NCBI GenBank assembly: GCA_902362455.1
Contig: CABIWJ010000009.1
Span: 61,027-125,026 of the forward strand
Direction of reading: 5' to 3'
From: Eubacteriaceae bacterium
GTDB lineage: Bacteria > Bacillota > Clostridia > Lachnospirales > Lachnospiraceae
Length of the DNA: 64,000 bases
Below, in pieces: positions 1-9,856 of the stretch. The notes under the pieces were generated by a model that saw nothing but the letters and a program-made list of their open reading frames with translations, had not been told where the DNA came from and did not search any database. The stretch's first letter is position 1. The number at the start of each line of letters is the position of its first letter. The translations under genes were made by a program, and so were the position numbers.

Positions 1-1253
1 ATATGATGGATTTCGCAAAATATGCATTTAATAAATCTCATGCGGCTGCTTATGCTGTAGTTTCTTATCAGACAGCATTTTTAAAATATTACTATCCGGT
101 AGAATATATGGCTGCACTTATGACATCTGTAATTGAAAATAGTACAAAAGTATCAGAATACATTGTAACAAGCAGAAGTATGGGAATCAAACTATTGCCA
201 CCAGATATCAATGAGGGTGAGAGCGGTTTTTCAGTTAAGAACAACAGTATTGTATATGGACTCAGTGCGATAAAAAGTATTGGTAAATCCGTAATAGACA
301 CCATTGTGGAAGAAAGAGAATTAAATGGTAAATATACAAGTCTTAAGAATTTCATAGAGAGGTTATCAGGTAAAGAAGTTAATAAACGTACTGTCGAGAA
401 CTTTATTAAGGCAGGCGCATTTGACAGCTTAGATGGCAACAGAAGACAGCTAATGACTGTATATTCAAGAATTATTGATTCAGTAAATGAAGAAAAGAAG
501 AAGTCCATAACAGGACAGATGAGTCTGTTTGACTTGGTTTCTGATGAAGATAAGGCAGATTATGAAATAAGAATGCCTGATTTAGAAGAGTATTCAAAGG
601 AAGAAAAATTAGCCTTTGAAAAAGAAGTTCTAGGTGTGTATGTTTCAGGACACCCATTAGAGCAGTACGAAGATAAATGGAGAAAAAATGTCAAATCATT
701 TACTAAAGATTTCATAACAGATGAAGAGGGTAATACTATAGCTAAAGATAACATGGTTACGATTGTCGGTGGAATGATTGATACTATCACACTTAAGACC
801 ACAAGAAACGGTAAAACAATGGCATTTATAACACTTGAAGATTTATATGGTGTTATGGAGATACTCATATTTCCAAATGTTTTAGAAAGATACAGATATA
901 TGCTTAAGGAAAATGAAAAGATATTTGTCAAAGGAAAGGTCTCTATCGGAGATGATGAGCAGGGCAAATTAATATGTGACCAGATTATCAGCTTTGATAA
1001 AGTGCCAAGAGAATTATGGATTCAGTTCAAGGATAAGAATGAGTATATGCTTAAGGAAAATGAGCTTCTAGAATTCATAAGAAACAGTGATGGGAATGAT
1101 ACACTTATAATTTATTGTAAAGCTGAAAAGGCAAAGAAAGTATTTCCTAGAAATATGCGTGTAAATGCGGATGCTGGCATGGTTAATCGGCTGTCGGAAA
1201 AATATGGTACTGATAATGTAAAAGTTGTAGAAAAAAGCATTGAAATAGCCTAA
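1..1253 (+). CDS. dnaE: DNA polymerase III alpha subunit, C-terminal part
   Basis: This is the 3' part of a gene that begins before the window, so no start codon is assigned. The catalytic alpha subunit of the replicative polymerase synthesises DNA in the replisome. The visible part opens in the finger/helix-hairpin-helix region (FNKSHAAAYA, then YPVEYMAALM), typical of the DnaE family. A C-terminal OB fold follows (around VTIVGGMIDTIT and MAFITLEDLYG), and the last ~100 residues resemble the weakly conserved tail. The stop is at 1251-1253. pfkA follows 75 bp later on the same strand, an arrangement common in Clostridia. I see no sign of damage. Confidence 0.95.
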   Translation, partial: MMDFAKYAFNKSHAAAYAVVSYQTAFLKYYYPVEYMAALMTSVIENSTKVSEYIVTSRSMGIKLLPPDINEGESGFSVKNNSIVYGLSAIKSIGKSVIDTIVEERELNGKYTSLKNFIERLSGKEVNKRTVENFIKAGAFDSLDGNRRQLMTVYSRIIDSVNEEKKKSITGQMSLFDLVSDEDKADYEIRMPDLEEYSKEEKLAFEKEVLGVYVSGHPLEQYEDKWRKNVKSFTKDFITDEEGNTIAKDNMVTIVGGMIDTITLKTTRNGKTMAFITLEDLYGVMEILIFPNVLERYRYMLKENEKIFVKGKVSIGDDEQGKLICDQIISFDKVPRELWIQFKDKNEYMLKENELLEFIRNSDGNDTLIIYCKAEKAKKVFPRNMRVNADAGMVNRLSEKYGTDNVKVVEKSIEIA

Positions 1254-1310
1254 AAAATGAATTACAATATTATATGTGTTTGTGTGAAATAAAAAAGTAA
1301 ATATATATAG

Positions 1311-2303
<993 letters not shown>

Positions 2304-2328
2304 CAAAAGTAATTACAGGAAAAGATTA

Positions 2329-3117
2329 ATGATAACTTCAACAGCTAATTCACAGATTAAAAATGTAATGAAACTTCAGACGCAGGCTAAGGCAAGAAAT
2401 AAAGCAGGTCAGTTCATAGTCGAAGGAATAAGAATGTGTGTCGAGATTCCGAAAGATAGAATAGTAAAAATATATATTTCGGAAAGCTTTTATAATAATT
2501 TAAATAACTCTTCTAATGACAATATTAAGCAACTGACTGCTGATACAGATTATGAATTAGTGGAGGATAATGTATTTAAACAAATGTCGGACACTGTTAC
2601 TCCACAGGGCATATTGACAATAGTGAATAAGAAGGAAGCCTGCTTTAATGACATTCTTGATAGAAAAACCTATCTTATCTTGGAAAATATTCAAGATCCA
2701 GGTAATCTTGGGACAATATTAAGAACAGCAGAGGGTGCAGGAATAGACGGAATAATAATGAATAAAGGAACTGTGGATATCTATAATCCTAAGGTTGTAA
2801 GGTCTACAATGGGTTCAATATTCAGAGTTCCATTTATGTATTGTGATGACATTATGGGTAAGGTAGATGAGTTAAAGAAAAGCGGTGTAAAAGTATATGC
2901 TGCAGCCCTTGGAGGCACAAGAAATTATTCTGAACCTGATTATACCAGGCCATCTGCATTTGCAATAGGCAACGAGGGAAACGGACTTACCGATGAGATG
3001 ATTAATGCAGCAGATGAACGTATAAAGATACCTATGCTTGGTAAAGTTGAATCACTTAATGCAGCAAATGCAGCAGGAATACTGATGTATGAAGCATTCA
3101 GACAGAAAGGGTTCTGA
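2329..3117 (+). CDS. TrmH/SpoU family RNA 2'-O-methyltransferase
   Basis: A 262-residue SPOUT-class RNA methyltransferase that probably methylates a ribose 2'-OH of rRNA using SAM. The N-terminal substrate-binding domain (about 1-95) precedes the knotted catalytic domain. All three SpoU motifs are visible: NIQDPGNLGTILRTAEGAG (motif 1, with conserved Asn and Arg), AIGNEGNGL (motif 2) and IPMLGKVESLNAANAAGIL (motif 3). It follows pfkA by 25 bp, so co-transcription is likely. The target nucleotide cannot be told from sequence; RlmB-like or TsnR-like roles are both possible. The start is ATG with only a weak ribosome-binding site (AGGAAAAG). Confidence 0.88.
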   Translation: MITSTANSQIKNVMKLQTQAKARNKAGQFIVEGIRMCVEIPKDRIVKIYISESFYNNLNNSSNDNIKQLTADTDYELVEDNVFKQMSDTVTPQGILTIVNKKEACFNDILDRKTYLILENIQDPGNLGTILRTAEGAGIDGIIMNKGTVDIYNPKVVRSTMGSIFRVPFMYCDDIMGKVDELKKSGVKVYAAALGGTRNYSEPDYTRPSAFAIGNEGNGLTDEMINAADERIKIPMLGKVESLNAANAAGILMYEAFRQKGF

Positions 3118-3225
3118 TTAGGAATATAGGACAGAACGTTTGATAATCAGGATTAATCCTCAATACGTTTTGTCTTATAATTTTCTGATTAAGTATTGTG
3201 TAGTGAATGAACAAATAATTAAAAT

Positions 3226-3295
3226 AAAAACTCCACCTTATATATCAACGTATTTACAAAAATCATAATGCATTGATATATAAGGTGGAGTTTTT
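3226..3295. terminator. bidirectional rho-independent terminator
   Basis: A perfect 18-bp inverted repeat (3231-3248 with 3273-3290) is flanked by A5 on the left and T5 on the right, with a 24-nt loop. It lies between the convergent methyltransferase and DUF6465 genes, so it can end transcription from both sides. Confidence 0.85.
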
Positions 3296-3297
3296 AT

Positions 3298-3339
3298 CTT
3301 TATTAAGTTTTGTGAATATATTTACAAAACTTAATAAAG
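3298..3339. terminator. second hairpin of the convergent intergenic region
   Basis: A 16-bp inverted repeat (3298-3313 with 3324-3339) with a 10-nt AT-rich loop stands directly beside the main terminator, on the side of the minus-strand gene. It is A/T-rich and lacks a clear T-run of its own. It is probably an auxiliary terminator or 3' stabiliser for the DUF6465 mRNA. Confidence 0.5.
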
Positions 3340-3378
3340 ACTAATAGTGAAATTAATCACTTCATTATGTACTACAAA

Positions 3379-3831
3379 TTAAAGTTCAACAAAATAATCG
3401 CCATTTGATAAACCGTTAACTACAAAATAAGCTCTGTGTTCTTCTGGTTTGATATAAATTTCGATAGTCTTAATCTCTTCAAGTTTACCCTGAAATTTAT
3501 CAACCCAAACTTTCTTAACAGTTTCAAGAATATCAGAAGCAACTACTTCTTTCCCACTAAACTGAAGAACGTAAGTTGAGTTAATTACTGCAGCTTCTTT
3601 CTTAGCTGTTGTTTTTTTAGCAGTAGTAGTAGCTTTCTTAGTAGCTGGCTTCTTAGTAGCTGGCTTCTTAGCGGTTGCTTTCTTAGCAGGTGCTTCGACA
3701 GCTTTTGCCTCAACAGTGCTATTTGCTGTTGCCTTTGTTTCTGTAGTAGCATTTACAGCAGTGGCTTTGGTAGTAGCTGGAGTTACATTAGCCTTAGAAT
3801 CTGCTGCGCTTGTTTTAGATTTAGTTGCCAT
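3379..3831 (-). CDS. DUF6465 family protein with histone-H1-like tail
   Basis: A 150-residue protein in two parts. Residues 1-85 are low-complexity A/K/T/P with AKK and ATKKPATKK repeats, resembling the basic tails of histone-H1-like nucleoid proteins. Residues 86-150 form a small conserved domain (YVLQFSGKEV, IYIKPEEHRAYFVVNG) that I recognise as DUF6465, seen mostly in Lachnospiraceae. No enzymatic residues are evident. A nucleic-acid-associated role is an inference from the basic tail. The start has a strong AAGGAGG site. A TTGCAA-17-TATTAT promoter lies 42 bp upstream. Confidence 0.8.
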   Translation of the reverse strand: MATKSKTSAADSKANVTPATTKATAVNATTETKATANSTVEAKAVEAPAKKATAKKPATKKPATKKATTTAKKTTAKKEAAVINSTYVLQFSGKEVVASDILETVKKVWVDKFQGKLEEIKTIEIYIKPEEHRAYFVVNGLSNGDYFVEL

Positions 3832-3872
3832 AATACTTTATTCCTCCTTAACCTAGGATAACTCCTACGAGA

Positions 3873-3901
3873 ATAATACCCCTTTATTGCAAATTTTGCA
3901 A
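3873..3901 (-). promoter_or_regulatory. sigma-A-type promoter for the DUF6465 gene
   Basis: Read on the minus strand, TTGCAA (3901-3896) and TATTAT (3878-3873) are 17 bp apart and point at the DUF6465 start codon 42 bp away. It is a reasonable but not perfect match to the consensus. Confidence 0.5.
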
Positions 3902-4032
3902 CATCTTATACACTTTTTTTCTTAAAATTACAAAAACATATTAGCGAATTGTGTCAAAATTATACTAAATATACAAAGAAAGTAAAAAAACATATTGTAA
4001 AAGTGCCTTAAAGTCGAGGCTTTTCCAAAAAC

Positions 4033-4061
4033 TTGACAAATAAATGAATCTCTGTTAGAAT
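4033..4061 (+). promoter_or_regulatory. sigma-A promoter of the cell-wall hydrolase gene
   Basis: TTGACA (4033-4038) and TAGAAT (4056-4061) are separated by exactly 17 bp, 68 bp ahead of the hydrolase start. The leader carries three copies of GTAACA (about 4068-4094), which may be an operator or a leader structure. Confidence 0.75.
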
Positions 4062-4129
4062 ACTTTCGTAACAAAACGTAACAATTTTGTAACAAATATG
4101 AATAACAATTGTAATTATTGGAGGTTTTC

Positions 4130-5368
4130 ATGAGACTTAAAAGTAGAATGACAACAGTTGCTACATCGGCAGCAGTAATGGCTATGTCAGGTATGCTGGT
4201 AGTTGGCGCGGCAGAAGTTACTACAAGAAAAGATAGTGGAAATAAGGCAGCAATAGTAGAAGAAGTAGAATCAACAGATATGTTGATTGACGAAGTAGCT
4301 AACGTTATGCCGGCAGAGACAGAAATTGTTAAAGCGACAGAAGAGACAGAAGTCCCAACGGAAGTTCAGACTGAAGCAGAGACAGAACCTGCCACACAGG
4401 AACAGCCTACATCAGCATTTGCAGGCAAGTTTATGGTTAATGTAGATGAGTACCTTAATATAAGAGCAGCCGCTGATGAGAACAGTGACGTGGTTGGTAA
4501 ATTATATGCGGGTGCAGGTGGAACTGTTTTAGAAAGAGGCGAAGAATGGACTAAGATTAGTTCGGGAAGTGTTGAGGGATATGTAGCTACAGCATATATA
4601 TTATTTGATGCAGATGCAGAATATAAGGCAAATGAAGTTGGTACATGGAAAGTTACTGTATTAGAAGATTCAATAAGAATCAGAAAGTTACCAAGTACAG
4701 AAGCAGGTGTATGGGGACTTGCAGAACAGAACGATGTATATAGATGTACAAAGATTACAGATGACTGGTTAGAAATCAATTATGATGGTGAAATCGGATA
4801 TGTTTCAACAGATTATGCAAAAGTAGAATTAGTAATAGGTCAGGCAGTTTCAAGAGAAGAAGAACTTGAACAGATTAGAAGAGAAGAGGAAGAGAAAGCT
4901 GCTAAAGAAGCCGAGGCTAAGAGAAAAGAAGAAGAGGCTAAAGCAGAGGAAAAGAAAATTGCTTCAGCAAGCAAATTCGTAGAGACAGTTCAGACTTCAG
5001 CTTATAACGTATCAGAAAATGATGTGTATTTATTAGCATGTTTAGTATGTGCAGAAGCAGGATATGAACCATATGAGGGAAAATTAGCAGTTGCAAATGT
5101 TGTACTTAACCGTTTAAATGGTGGTGCATATGGAAGCACAATGTCAGCTGTTATATACGCACCTGGACAGTTCAGCGTTGCAGCAAGTGGAAGACTTGCA
5201 TCAGTAATGGCAGCAGGACCTAACAGTGAATCAATTACTGCAGCTAAAGATGCACTTTCAGGAACAAATAATGTTCCTAATTATTCGAGCTTCCGTTCAT
5301 GCGGTGGCGCTAATTACAGCAATTATAACAACTATTCAATTATTGGCAACCAGGTATTCTATAACTAA
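4130..5368 (+). CDS. secreted SH3-domain cell-wall hydrolase (SleB/Hydrolase_2 type)
   Basis: Predicted exported peptidoglycan hydrolase of 412 residues. Parts in order: signal peptide (1-30), acidic E/T/P-rich linker (about 35-100), two bacterial SH3 domains (about 100-155 with YLNIRAAADENS; about 175-240 with SIRIRKLPSTE), an E/K/A-rich coiled coil (about 245-285), and a C-terminal Hydrolase_2 domain. That last domain has LLACLVCAEAGYEPYEGKLA and ANVVLNRL; the Glu in CAEAGYEPYEG is the usual catalytic candidate. The family includes the spore-cortex lytic enzyme SleB, but SH3 domains and single-gene context fit vegetative wall turnover equally well. The ATG at 4130 was chosen because GGAGG lies 6 bp upstream; an in-frame TTG at 4118 overlaps that site. 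Confidence 0.85.
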   Translation: MRLKSRMTTVATSAAVMAMSGMLVVGAAEVTTRKDSGNKAAIVEEVESTDMLIDEVANVMPAETEIVKATEETEVPTEVQTEAETEPATQEQPTSAFAGKFMVNVDEYLNIRAAADENSDVVGKLYAGAGGTVLERGEEWTKISSGSVEGYVATAYILFDADAEYKANEVGTWKVTVLEDSIRIRKLPSTEAGVWGLAEQNDVYRCTKITDDWLEINYDGEIGYVSTDYAKVELVIGQAVSREEELEQIRREEEEKAAKEAEAKRKEEEAKAEEKKIASASKFVETVQTSAYNVSENDVYLLACLVCAEAGYEPYEGKLAVANVVLNRLNGGAYGSTMSAVIYAPGQFSVAASGRLASVMAAGPNSESITAAKDALSGTNNVPNYSSFRSCGGANYSNYNNYSIIGNQVFYN

Positions 5369-5386
5369 TAATATAGTAGATAACTT

Positions 5387-5442
5387 AAAATTCGCACATA
5401 TATAACAGATGATTTAATTCTATTATATATGTGCGAATTTTT
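5387..5442 (+). terminator. rho-independent terminator after the hydrolase gene
   Basis: A 15-bp stem (5391-5405 with 5423-5437) with A-tract on the 5' side and TTTTT on the 3' side follows the stop codon by 22 bp. Confidence 0.85.
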
Positions 5443-5448
5443 AGTCTC

Positions 5449-5478
5449 TTCTAACGTGCATAATATCATACGTTAGAA
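5449..5478. promoter_or_regulatory. palindrome upstream of nfeD
   Basis: Inverted repeat TTCTAACGT / ACGTTAGAA (9 bp arms, 12-nt spacer), 110 bp ahead of the NfeD gene. No T-run follows, so it is better read as a possible operator or leader hairpin than as a terminator. Confidence 0.35.
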
Positions 5479-5587
5479 AAGGCTATAAAAAGCATTATCA
5501 CTTGTAAAATAATTGAAAATAGATTATTATTAACAAAGATACATTAACAAAGATTTTCAGGAAAGGATTAAATTCAAGGGTGAAGAT

Positions 5588-6016
5588 ATGGAAGCAATAT
5601 ATTGGCTGATTATTTTTCTTGTTTTACTGTTAATTGAAATCTTTACATTAGGTCTTACAACCATATGGTTTGCAATTGGTGCAGTCGCAGCAATAATTGC
5701 AGCATTAGCAGGCGCAGAAGTTATTGTACAGGTAATGTTATTTATAATTGTATCATTTATAACATTAGTACTTACAAGACCAATAGCGGTAAAATACCTT
5801 AGGAAGAATACCTTAAAGACGAATGTAGATGAACTGATAGGAAAGACAGCAGTAATTACTAAGCCTATTATTGATGAGAATAATATCGGTGAGGCTAAGA
5901 TAGAGGGAGAAATATGGTTAGCTAAATCAGTTGATGGTAAAATGATTAAAGAAGGAGAGATTGTTAAGGTAGTAGAAGTAAATGGTGTTAAGTTGATTGT
6001 TAAAAAATCGATATAA
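5588..6016 (+). CDS. NfeD family membrane protein
   Basis: A 142-residue integral membrane protein of the short NfeD type. Three hydrophobic segments fill residues 4-75 (LIIFLVLLLIEIFTLGLTTI onward). A soluble OB-fold domain follows (about 80-142: LIGKTAVITKPI, GEIVKVVEVNG). NfeD proteins are partners of SPFH/stomatin scaffolds in the membrane, and the next gene, 97 bp downstream, is exactly such a protein. This supports the call. The role is membrane organisation or quality control; no catalytic residues are expected in this short form. Confidence 0.88.
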   Translation: MEAIYWLIIFLVLLLIEIFTLGLTTIWFAIGAVAAIIAALAGAEVIVQVMLFIIVSFITLVLTRPIAVKYLRKNTLKTNVDELIGKTAVITKPIIDENNIGEAKIEGEIWLAKSVDGKMIKEGEIVKVVEVNGVKLIVKKSI

Positions 6017-6113
6017 CATATTAGATTGTATAAGTATATTACAATCAGGTTAATTGTGATTTAGATATTAAATATCTGAATCATGCAAAACAAAATATGA
6101 ATGGAGGAAGAAT

Positions 6114-7067
6114 ATGAATTCAGTAATTCTAGCAGCAGGCAGCATAGGTGGATGGATATTTGCCATTATAATAATAGTAATTCTTGTACTTATTATTTCA
6201 TGTGTTAAAGTCGTTCCACAGACACAGGCATTTGTAATTGAAAGACTAGGTGGATATAAATGTACATGGTCAGTAGGTTTACATTTCAAAGTGCCAATCA
6301 TTGATAACATTGCAAGAAGAGTAGTATTAAAAGAGCAGGTAGTTGATTTCGCACCACAGCCTGTTATCACAAAGGATAACGTAACAATGAGAATTGATAC
6401 AGTTGTATTCTATCAGATAACAGACCCTAAGTGTTTCGCATACGGTGTTGAGAATCCAATTATGGCTATTGAAAATCTTACAGCAACAACACTTAGAAAT
6501 ATCATTGGTGATCTCGAACTTGACCAGACACTTACATCAAGAGAGACAATTAACGATAAGATGAGAGTATCATTAGACGTTGCAACAGACCCTTGGGGTA
6601 TCAAAGTTAAACGAGTGGAGCTTAAGAACATTATTCCACCAGCAGCTATTCAGGATGCAATGGAGAAACAGATGAAGGCTGAACGTGAAAGAAGAGAAGC
6701 AATTCTTAGAGCAGAAGGTGAGAAGACATCTACAATTCTTGTTGCAGAAGGTAAGAAATCAGAAGTTATTCTTGCAGCAGAAGCTGAGAAAGAAGCTGCA
6801 ATTCTTAAAGCAGAAGCTAAGAAAGAAGCTACAATTCGTGAAGCAGAAGGTCAGGCAGAAGCTATTAAAGCTGTTCAGAACGCTAATGCAGATGGTATCA
6901 GAGCTATTAAAGAAGCCGGTGCCGATGCATCAGTATTACAGATTAAGAGCTTAGAAGCATTTGCTAAAGCAGCAGATGGAAAAGCTACAAAGATTATTAT
7001 TCCATCAGAGATTCAGGGATTAGCAGGCAGCATAAAGACACTTTCAGAAGTTGTTAAAGACCAGTAA
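6114..7067 (+). CDS. SPFH/band 7 (stomatin-like) membrane protein
   Basis: A 317-residue SPFH scaffold anchored by one N-terminal membrane segment (about 13-32). The band 7 domain (about 35-190) contains VPQTQAFVIERLG, VDFAPQPVITKDN and TLRNIIGDLELDQTL, matching the QmcA/HflK/stomatin group. A long E/A/K-rich helix (about 190-270) follows, made of repeated units such as AILKAEAKKEATIREAEGQ, and ends in a hydrophobic tail. Such proteins oligomerise into membrane microdomains. The start ATG has a GGAGG site 7 bp ahead. Genes nfeD and SPFH are a widespread conserved pair. Confidence 0.92.
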   Translation: MNSVILAAGSIGGWIFAIIIIVILVLIISCVKVVPQTQAFVIERLGGYKCTWSVGLHFKVPIIDNIARRVVLKEQVVDFAPQPVITKDNVTMRIDTVVFYQITDPKCFAYGVENPIMAIENLTATTLRNIIGDLELDQTLTSRETINDKMRVSLDVATDPWGIKVKRVELKNIIPPAAIQDAMEKQMKAERERREAILRAEGEKTSTILVAEGKKSEVILAAEAEKEAAILKAEAKKEATIREAEGQAEAIKAVQNANADGIRAIKEAGADASVLQIKSLEAFAKAADGKATKIIIPSEIQGLAGSIKTLSEVVKDQ

Positions 7068-7080
7068 TCAGAAATAAATT

Positions 7081-7156
7081 ATTCATAATATTAAGGTATC
7101 AAAACACTAATTGATATTATTCATAATGTTAAGGTATCAAAACACTAATTGATATT
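7081..7156 (+). repeat. two 38-bp tandem repeats
   Basis: Positions 7081-7118 and 7119-7156 are identical except for one A/G change. A third unit starts but diverges after a few bases. The repeats are noncoding and lie just after the SPFH stop codon. Confidence 0.85.
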
Positions 7157-7163
7157 ATTTATA

Positions 7164-7228
7164 ATAGCAGGACTTAACTATTGAATGAAAATATTTAATA
7201 TTTTCTGTAAATAGATGAGTCTTGCTAT
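7164..7228 (+). terminator. hairpin between SPFH gene and argF
   Basis: Arms 7164-7176 and 7216-7228 pair over 13 bp with two G-U wobbles, and an AT-rich inner stem lies between them. A short T-run follows the right arm. It is probably a terminator for the nfeD-SPFH unit, or an attenuator. Confidence 0.5.
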
Positions 7229-7343
7229 TTGACTTATTAGAAAAAATTAAGTATTATTAGTAAATGAATATAAATATATATTACGTGTCGCAGATGCCAC
7301 ATAAGAAGCTTTAATATAATGCATTTGCAGAATGGAGAATAAG

Positions 7344-8351
7344 ATGAAGAAAATAGATTTACAGGGAAGAAATTTCTTGACATTACGTGACTTTTCGAAA
7401 GAAGAGATAGAATATCTTATAGATTTGTCCGCAGAACTTAAGGAGAAGAAGAAAAAGGGATTAAGAGTAGATAACTACAGAGGTCAGAATGTAGCATTAA
7501 TATTTGAAAAGACAAGTACACGAACACGTTGTTCATTTGAAGTAGCTGCACATGACCTTGGTATGGGAACAACATATCTTGATCCGGCAGGTTCACAGAT
7601 TGGTAAGAAAGAAAGTATTCCTGATACTGCAAGAGTTCTTGGAAGAATGTTTGATGGTATTGAATACAGAGGTTTTGGACAGGATATAGTAGAAGAACTT
7701 GCTAAATATGCAGGAGTTCCTGTATGGAATGGTCTTACTAATGAATACCATCCAACACAGATGATAGCTGATATGTTAACAATTAAAGAGAAATTCGGTA
7801 AATTAGCCGGATTAAAATTCGTATATATGGGTGATGCAAGATACAATATGGGTAATTCACTTATGATAGCCTGCTCTAAATTAGGTTTAGATTTCGTAGC
7901 TTGTACAGCTAAGGAATATTTCCCGGATGCAGAATTAGTTGCAATCTGTAAAGAATATGCTAAAGAATCAGGCGGAAGCATTGTGCTTACTGAAAGTGTA
8001 GAAGAAGGAACAAAAGATGCCGACATTATCTATACTGATGTATGGGTATCAATGGGCGAGGACGAAAGCGTATGGGAAGAGAGAATTAATGCATTAATGC
8101 CATATCAGGTTAATAAAAATGCTATGGCAAATGCAAAAGATACAGCAATATTTATGCATTGTCTTCCAGCTTTTCATGACCTTAAGACTAAAATCGGCAA
8201 GGAAATATATGAGAAATTCGGTATAAAAGAAATGGAAGTAACAGACGAAGTGTTTGAATCACCGCAGTCTGTAGTATTTGATGAAGCAGAGAACAGAATG
8301 CATTCAATCAAGGCAATAATGGCAGCAACTCTTAAACCAAGTACATATTAG
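7344..8351 (+). CDS. argF: ornithine carbamoyltransferase
   Basis: Transfers the carbamoyl group from carbamoyl phosphate to ornithine, giving citrulline for arginine synthesis in the cytosol. At 335 residues the length is normal. The carbamoyl-phosphate loop STRTRC and the ornithine-loop motif HCLPAFHD are both intact, and [11 protein letters not shown] is present. No other arginine or arginine-deiminase genes are next to it, so a catabolic role (arcB) cannot be excluded, although the lone position favours biosynthesis. The ATG at 7344 was chosen because GGAG is 6 bp upstream; the in-frame ATG at 7332 lacks such a site. Confidence 0.92.
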   Translation: MKKIDLQGRNFLTLRDFSKEEIEYLIDLSAELKEKKKKGLRVDNYRGQNVALIFEKTSTRTRCSFEVAAHDLGMGTTYLDPAGSQIGKKESIPDTARVLGRMFDGIEYRGFGQDIVEELAKYAGVPVWNGLTNEYHPTQMIADMLTIKEKFGKLAGLKFVYMGDARYNMGNSLMIACSKLGLDFVACTAKEYFPDAELVAICKEYAKESGGSIVLTESVEEGTKDADIIYTDVWVSMGEDESVWEERINALMPYQVNKNAMANAKDTAIFMHCLPAFHDLKTKIGKEIYEKFGIKEMEVTDEVFESPQSVVFDEAENRMHSIKAIMAATLKPSTY

Positions 8352-8377
8352 AATATGTGAGGTAAAAGGAGGTAAAG

Positions 8378-8680
8378 ATGAAAAAGGATAGTTCGAAAAG
8401 TGACAGACGAAGACGAAACCTGCACTCGTCAGGAATATATGATACAATTAATATCTTTATGGGAATCGGAGCTATAATTGCTGCAATAGTAATCTTTATT
8501 GACCAGACTAAATACGAGAAAGCATTTACGTTAGAATTTTTATTCACATCAATACTTAATCTATGTATGGGAGTAAAATATTACCAGCGAAGAGAGATTG
8601 CTAAAACCATTGCGTTATTCATAGCAGGAATATTCCTATTGGCAATGATGATAATCAGTTTTATTGCATTGTGGCGATAG
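8378..8680 (+). CDS. small three-helix membrane protein, function unknown
   Basis: A 100-residue protein with a basic, hydrophilic N-terminus (KSDRRRR) and three predicted membrane segments: about 25-42, 52-64 and 75-97. I do not recognise a characterised family. A GGAGG site lies 6 bp before the ATG. It follows argF by 26 bp and precedes the DUF6145-like gene by 41 bp, so it may be co-transcribed with them. Confidence 0.7.
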   Translation: MKKDSSKSDRRRRNLHSSGIYDTINIFMGIGAIIAAIVIFIDQTKYEKAFTLEFLFTSILNLCMGVKYYQRREIAKTIALFIAGIFLLAMMIISFIALWR

Positions 8681-8721
8681 AACATATAACTAAATAAGTA
8701 AATGTGGAAGGACTTTTGAAT

Positions 8722-9048
8722 ATGGGAGAAAATACGGTGCTTTGTGGAGCAAACTCATATGAGCAGAAATATTATTTTAATTCTGATTTTGATAAATTGC
8801 CGGATAGTATTAAAGATGAACTGAAGATAATGTGCGTATTATTTACAGAGGACATCGGAGGAATTATTACTCTGGAATTTACAGAGGATGGAACATTAGA
8901 ATTCAAAGTAATGTGTGATGATTATGATGTTACTTTTGATGATATAGGCTGTGGTTTAAAGATTAAACAGTTGCAGACAGAGAAAAGAGATTTGTTAGAA
9001 TCACTAGAGACATTCTACAAGATATTCGTGTTAGGCGAATGTGAATAA
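8722..9048 (+). CDS. DUF6145-like protein, function unknown
   Basis: A 108-residue acidic cytosolic protein. The opening ([18 protein letters not shown]) and [14 protein letters not shown] resemble DUF6145, a small family I associate with Lachnospiraceae. I cannot name its function. It sits directly upstream of coaX (20 bp to the coaX start), and I believe this adjacency recurs in the family. The ATG at 8722 has GGAAGG 10 bp upstream and was preferred to the in-frame GTG at 8704, which overlaps that site. Confidence 0.7.
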   Translation: MGENTVLCGANSYEQKYYFNSDFDKLPDSIKDELKIMCVLFTEDIGGIITLEFTEDGTLEFKVMCDDYDVTFDDIGCGLKIKQLQTEKRDLLESLETFYKIFVLGECE

Positions 9049-9068
9049 TCATGAAATGGAGAAATAAG

Positions 9069-9845
9069 ATGCTATTAGTTGTAGACATAGGAAATACAAA
9101 CATAACACTGGGAGTATTTGAAAATGAAGATATAACAGCAACATTCAGAATAACTACAAAGATACAGAGAACCTCAGATGAATTCGGAATATTAATCACA
9201 AATCTTCTGAACAGTAGAAAGATTGAAACTAGCAGAATTAAAGATGTAATTATATCATCAGTTGTTCCGGATGTAATGCATTCATTTGAAAATACAGTGG
9301 TTAAATATCTTAACAAAAAGCCAATTATTGTAGGCCCGGGCATAAAGACAGGAATTAAACTTGTAACCGGAAATGCACCGGAGATAGGTGCAGACAGAAT
9401 CGTAGATGCAGTAGGCGGATATGAATTGTATGGCGGACCTGTTATCGTTATAGATTTCGGAACAGCAACAACATACGATTATATAACCGAAGATGGTGCA
9501 TTTGCAGCAGGTATTACATCACCGGGAATTAAGATATGTGCAAAGGCATTGTGGGAAGATACAGCAAAATTACCAACAATAGATATCAGAAAACCAGATT
9601 CAATACTTGCTAAAGATACTATTTCAAGTATGCAGGCAGGACTTGTATATGGATACATTGGTCAGACAGAATATATAATCGATAAGATTAAAGAAGAAAC
9701 AGATAACGATAGAATCAAAGTAGTAGCGACAGGTGGACTTGGTAAAATCATTGCAGATTCAACCGATAAAATTGATATTTATGACAGTAACCTTACACTT
9801 AAGGGTCTTCGCCTCATTTATAACAGAGTCAAGGGTATTTCATAG
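9069..9845 (+). CDS. coaX: type III pantothenate kinase
   Basis: Phosphorylates pantothenate, the first step of coenzyme A synthesis, in the cytosol. The 258 residues match the family length. Acetate/sugar-kinase fold motifs are all visible: the phosphate-1 loop [12 protein letters not shown], the substrate region [12 protein letters not shown], the phosphate-2 motif [10 protein letters not shown] and the adenosine motif ATGGLG. CoaX enzymes are typically insensitive to CoA feedback and need a monovalent cation. The ATG at 9069 is preceded by GGAG at 7 bp; an in-frame ATG at 9051 would add six residues and has no site. Confidence 0.93.
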   Translation: MLLVVDIGNTNITLGVFENEDITATFRITTKIQRTSDEFGILITNLLNSRKIETSRIKDVIISSVVPDVMHSFENTVVKYLNKKPIIVGPGIKTGIKLVTGNAPEIGADRIVDAVGGYELYGGPVIVIDFGTATTYDYITEDGAFAAGITSPGIKICAKALWEDTAKLPTIDIRKPDSILAKDTISSMQAGLVYGYIGQTEYIIDKIKEETDNDRIKVVATGGLGKIIADSTDKIDIYDSNLTLKGLRLIYNRVKGIS

Positions 9846-9856
9846 GTAATTTACAG

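Noticed and set aside
6685..6954. Alternative-frame 89-residue protein in the SPFH gene
   Set aside because: It results from the repetitive A/E/K helix codons of the SPFH protein. In contrast to tnpV there is no family match or ribosome-binding site.
7315..7320. TATAAT box before argF as a promoter
   Set aside because: The hexamer is perfect but no acceptable -35 box lies 16-18 bp upstream in this AT-rich stretch, so it is not listed as a feature.
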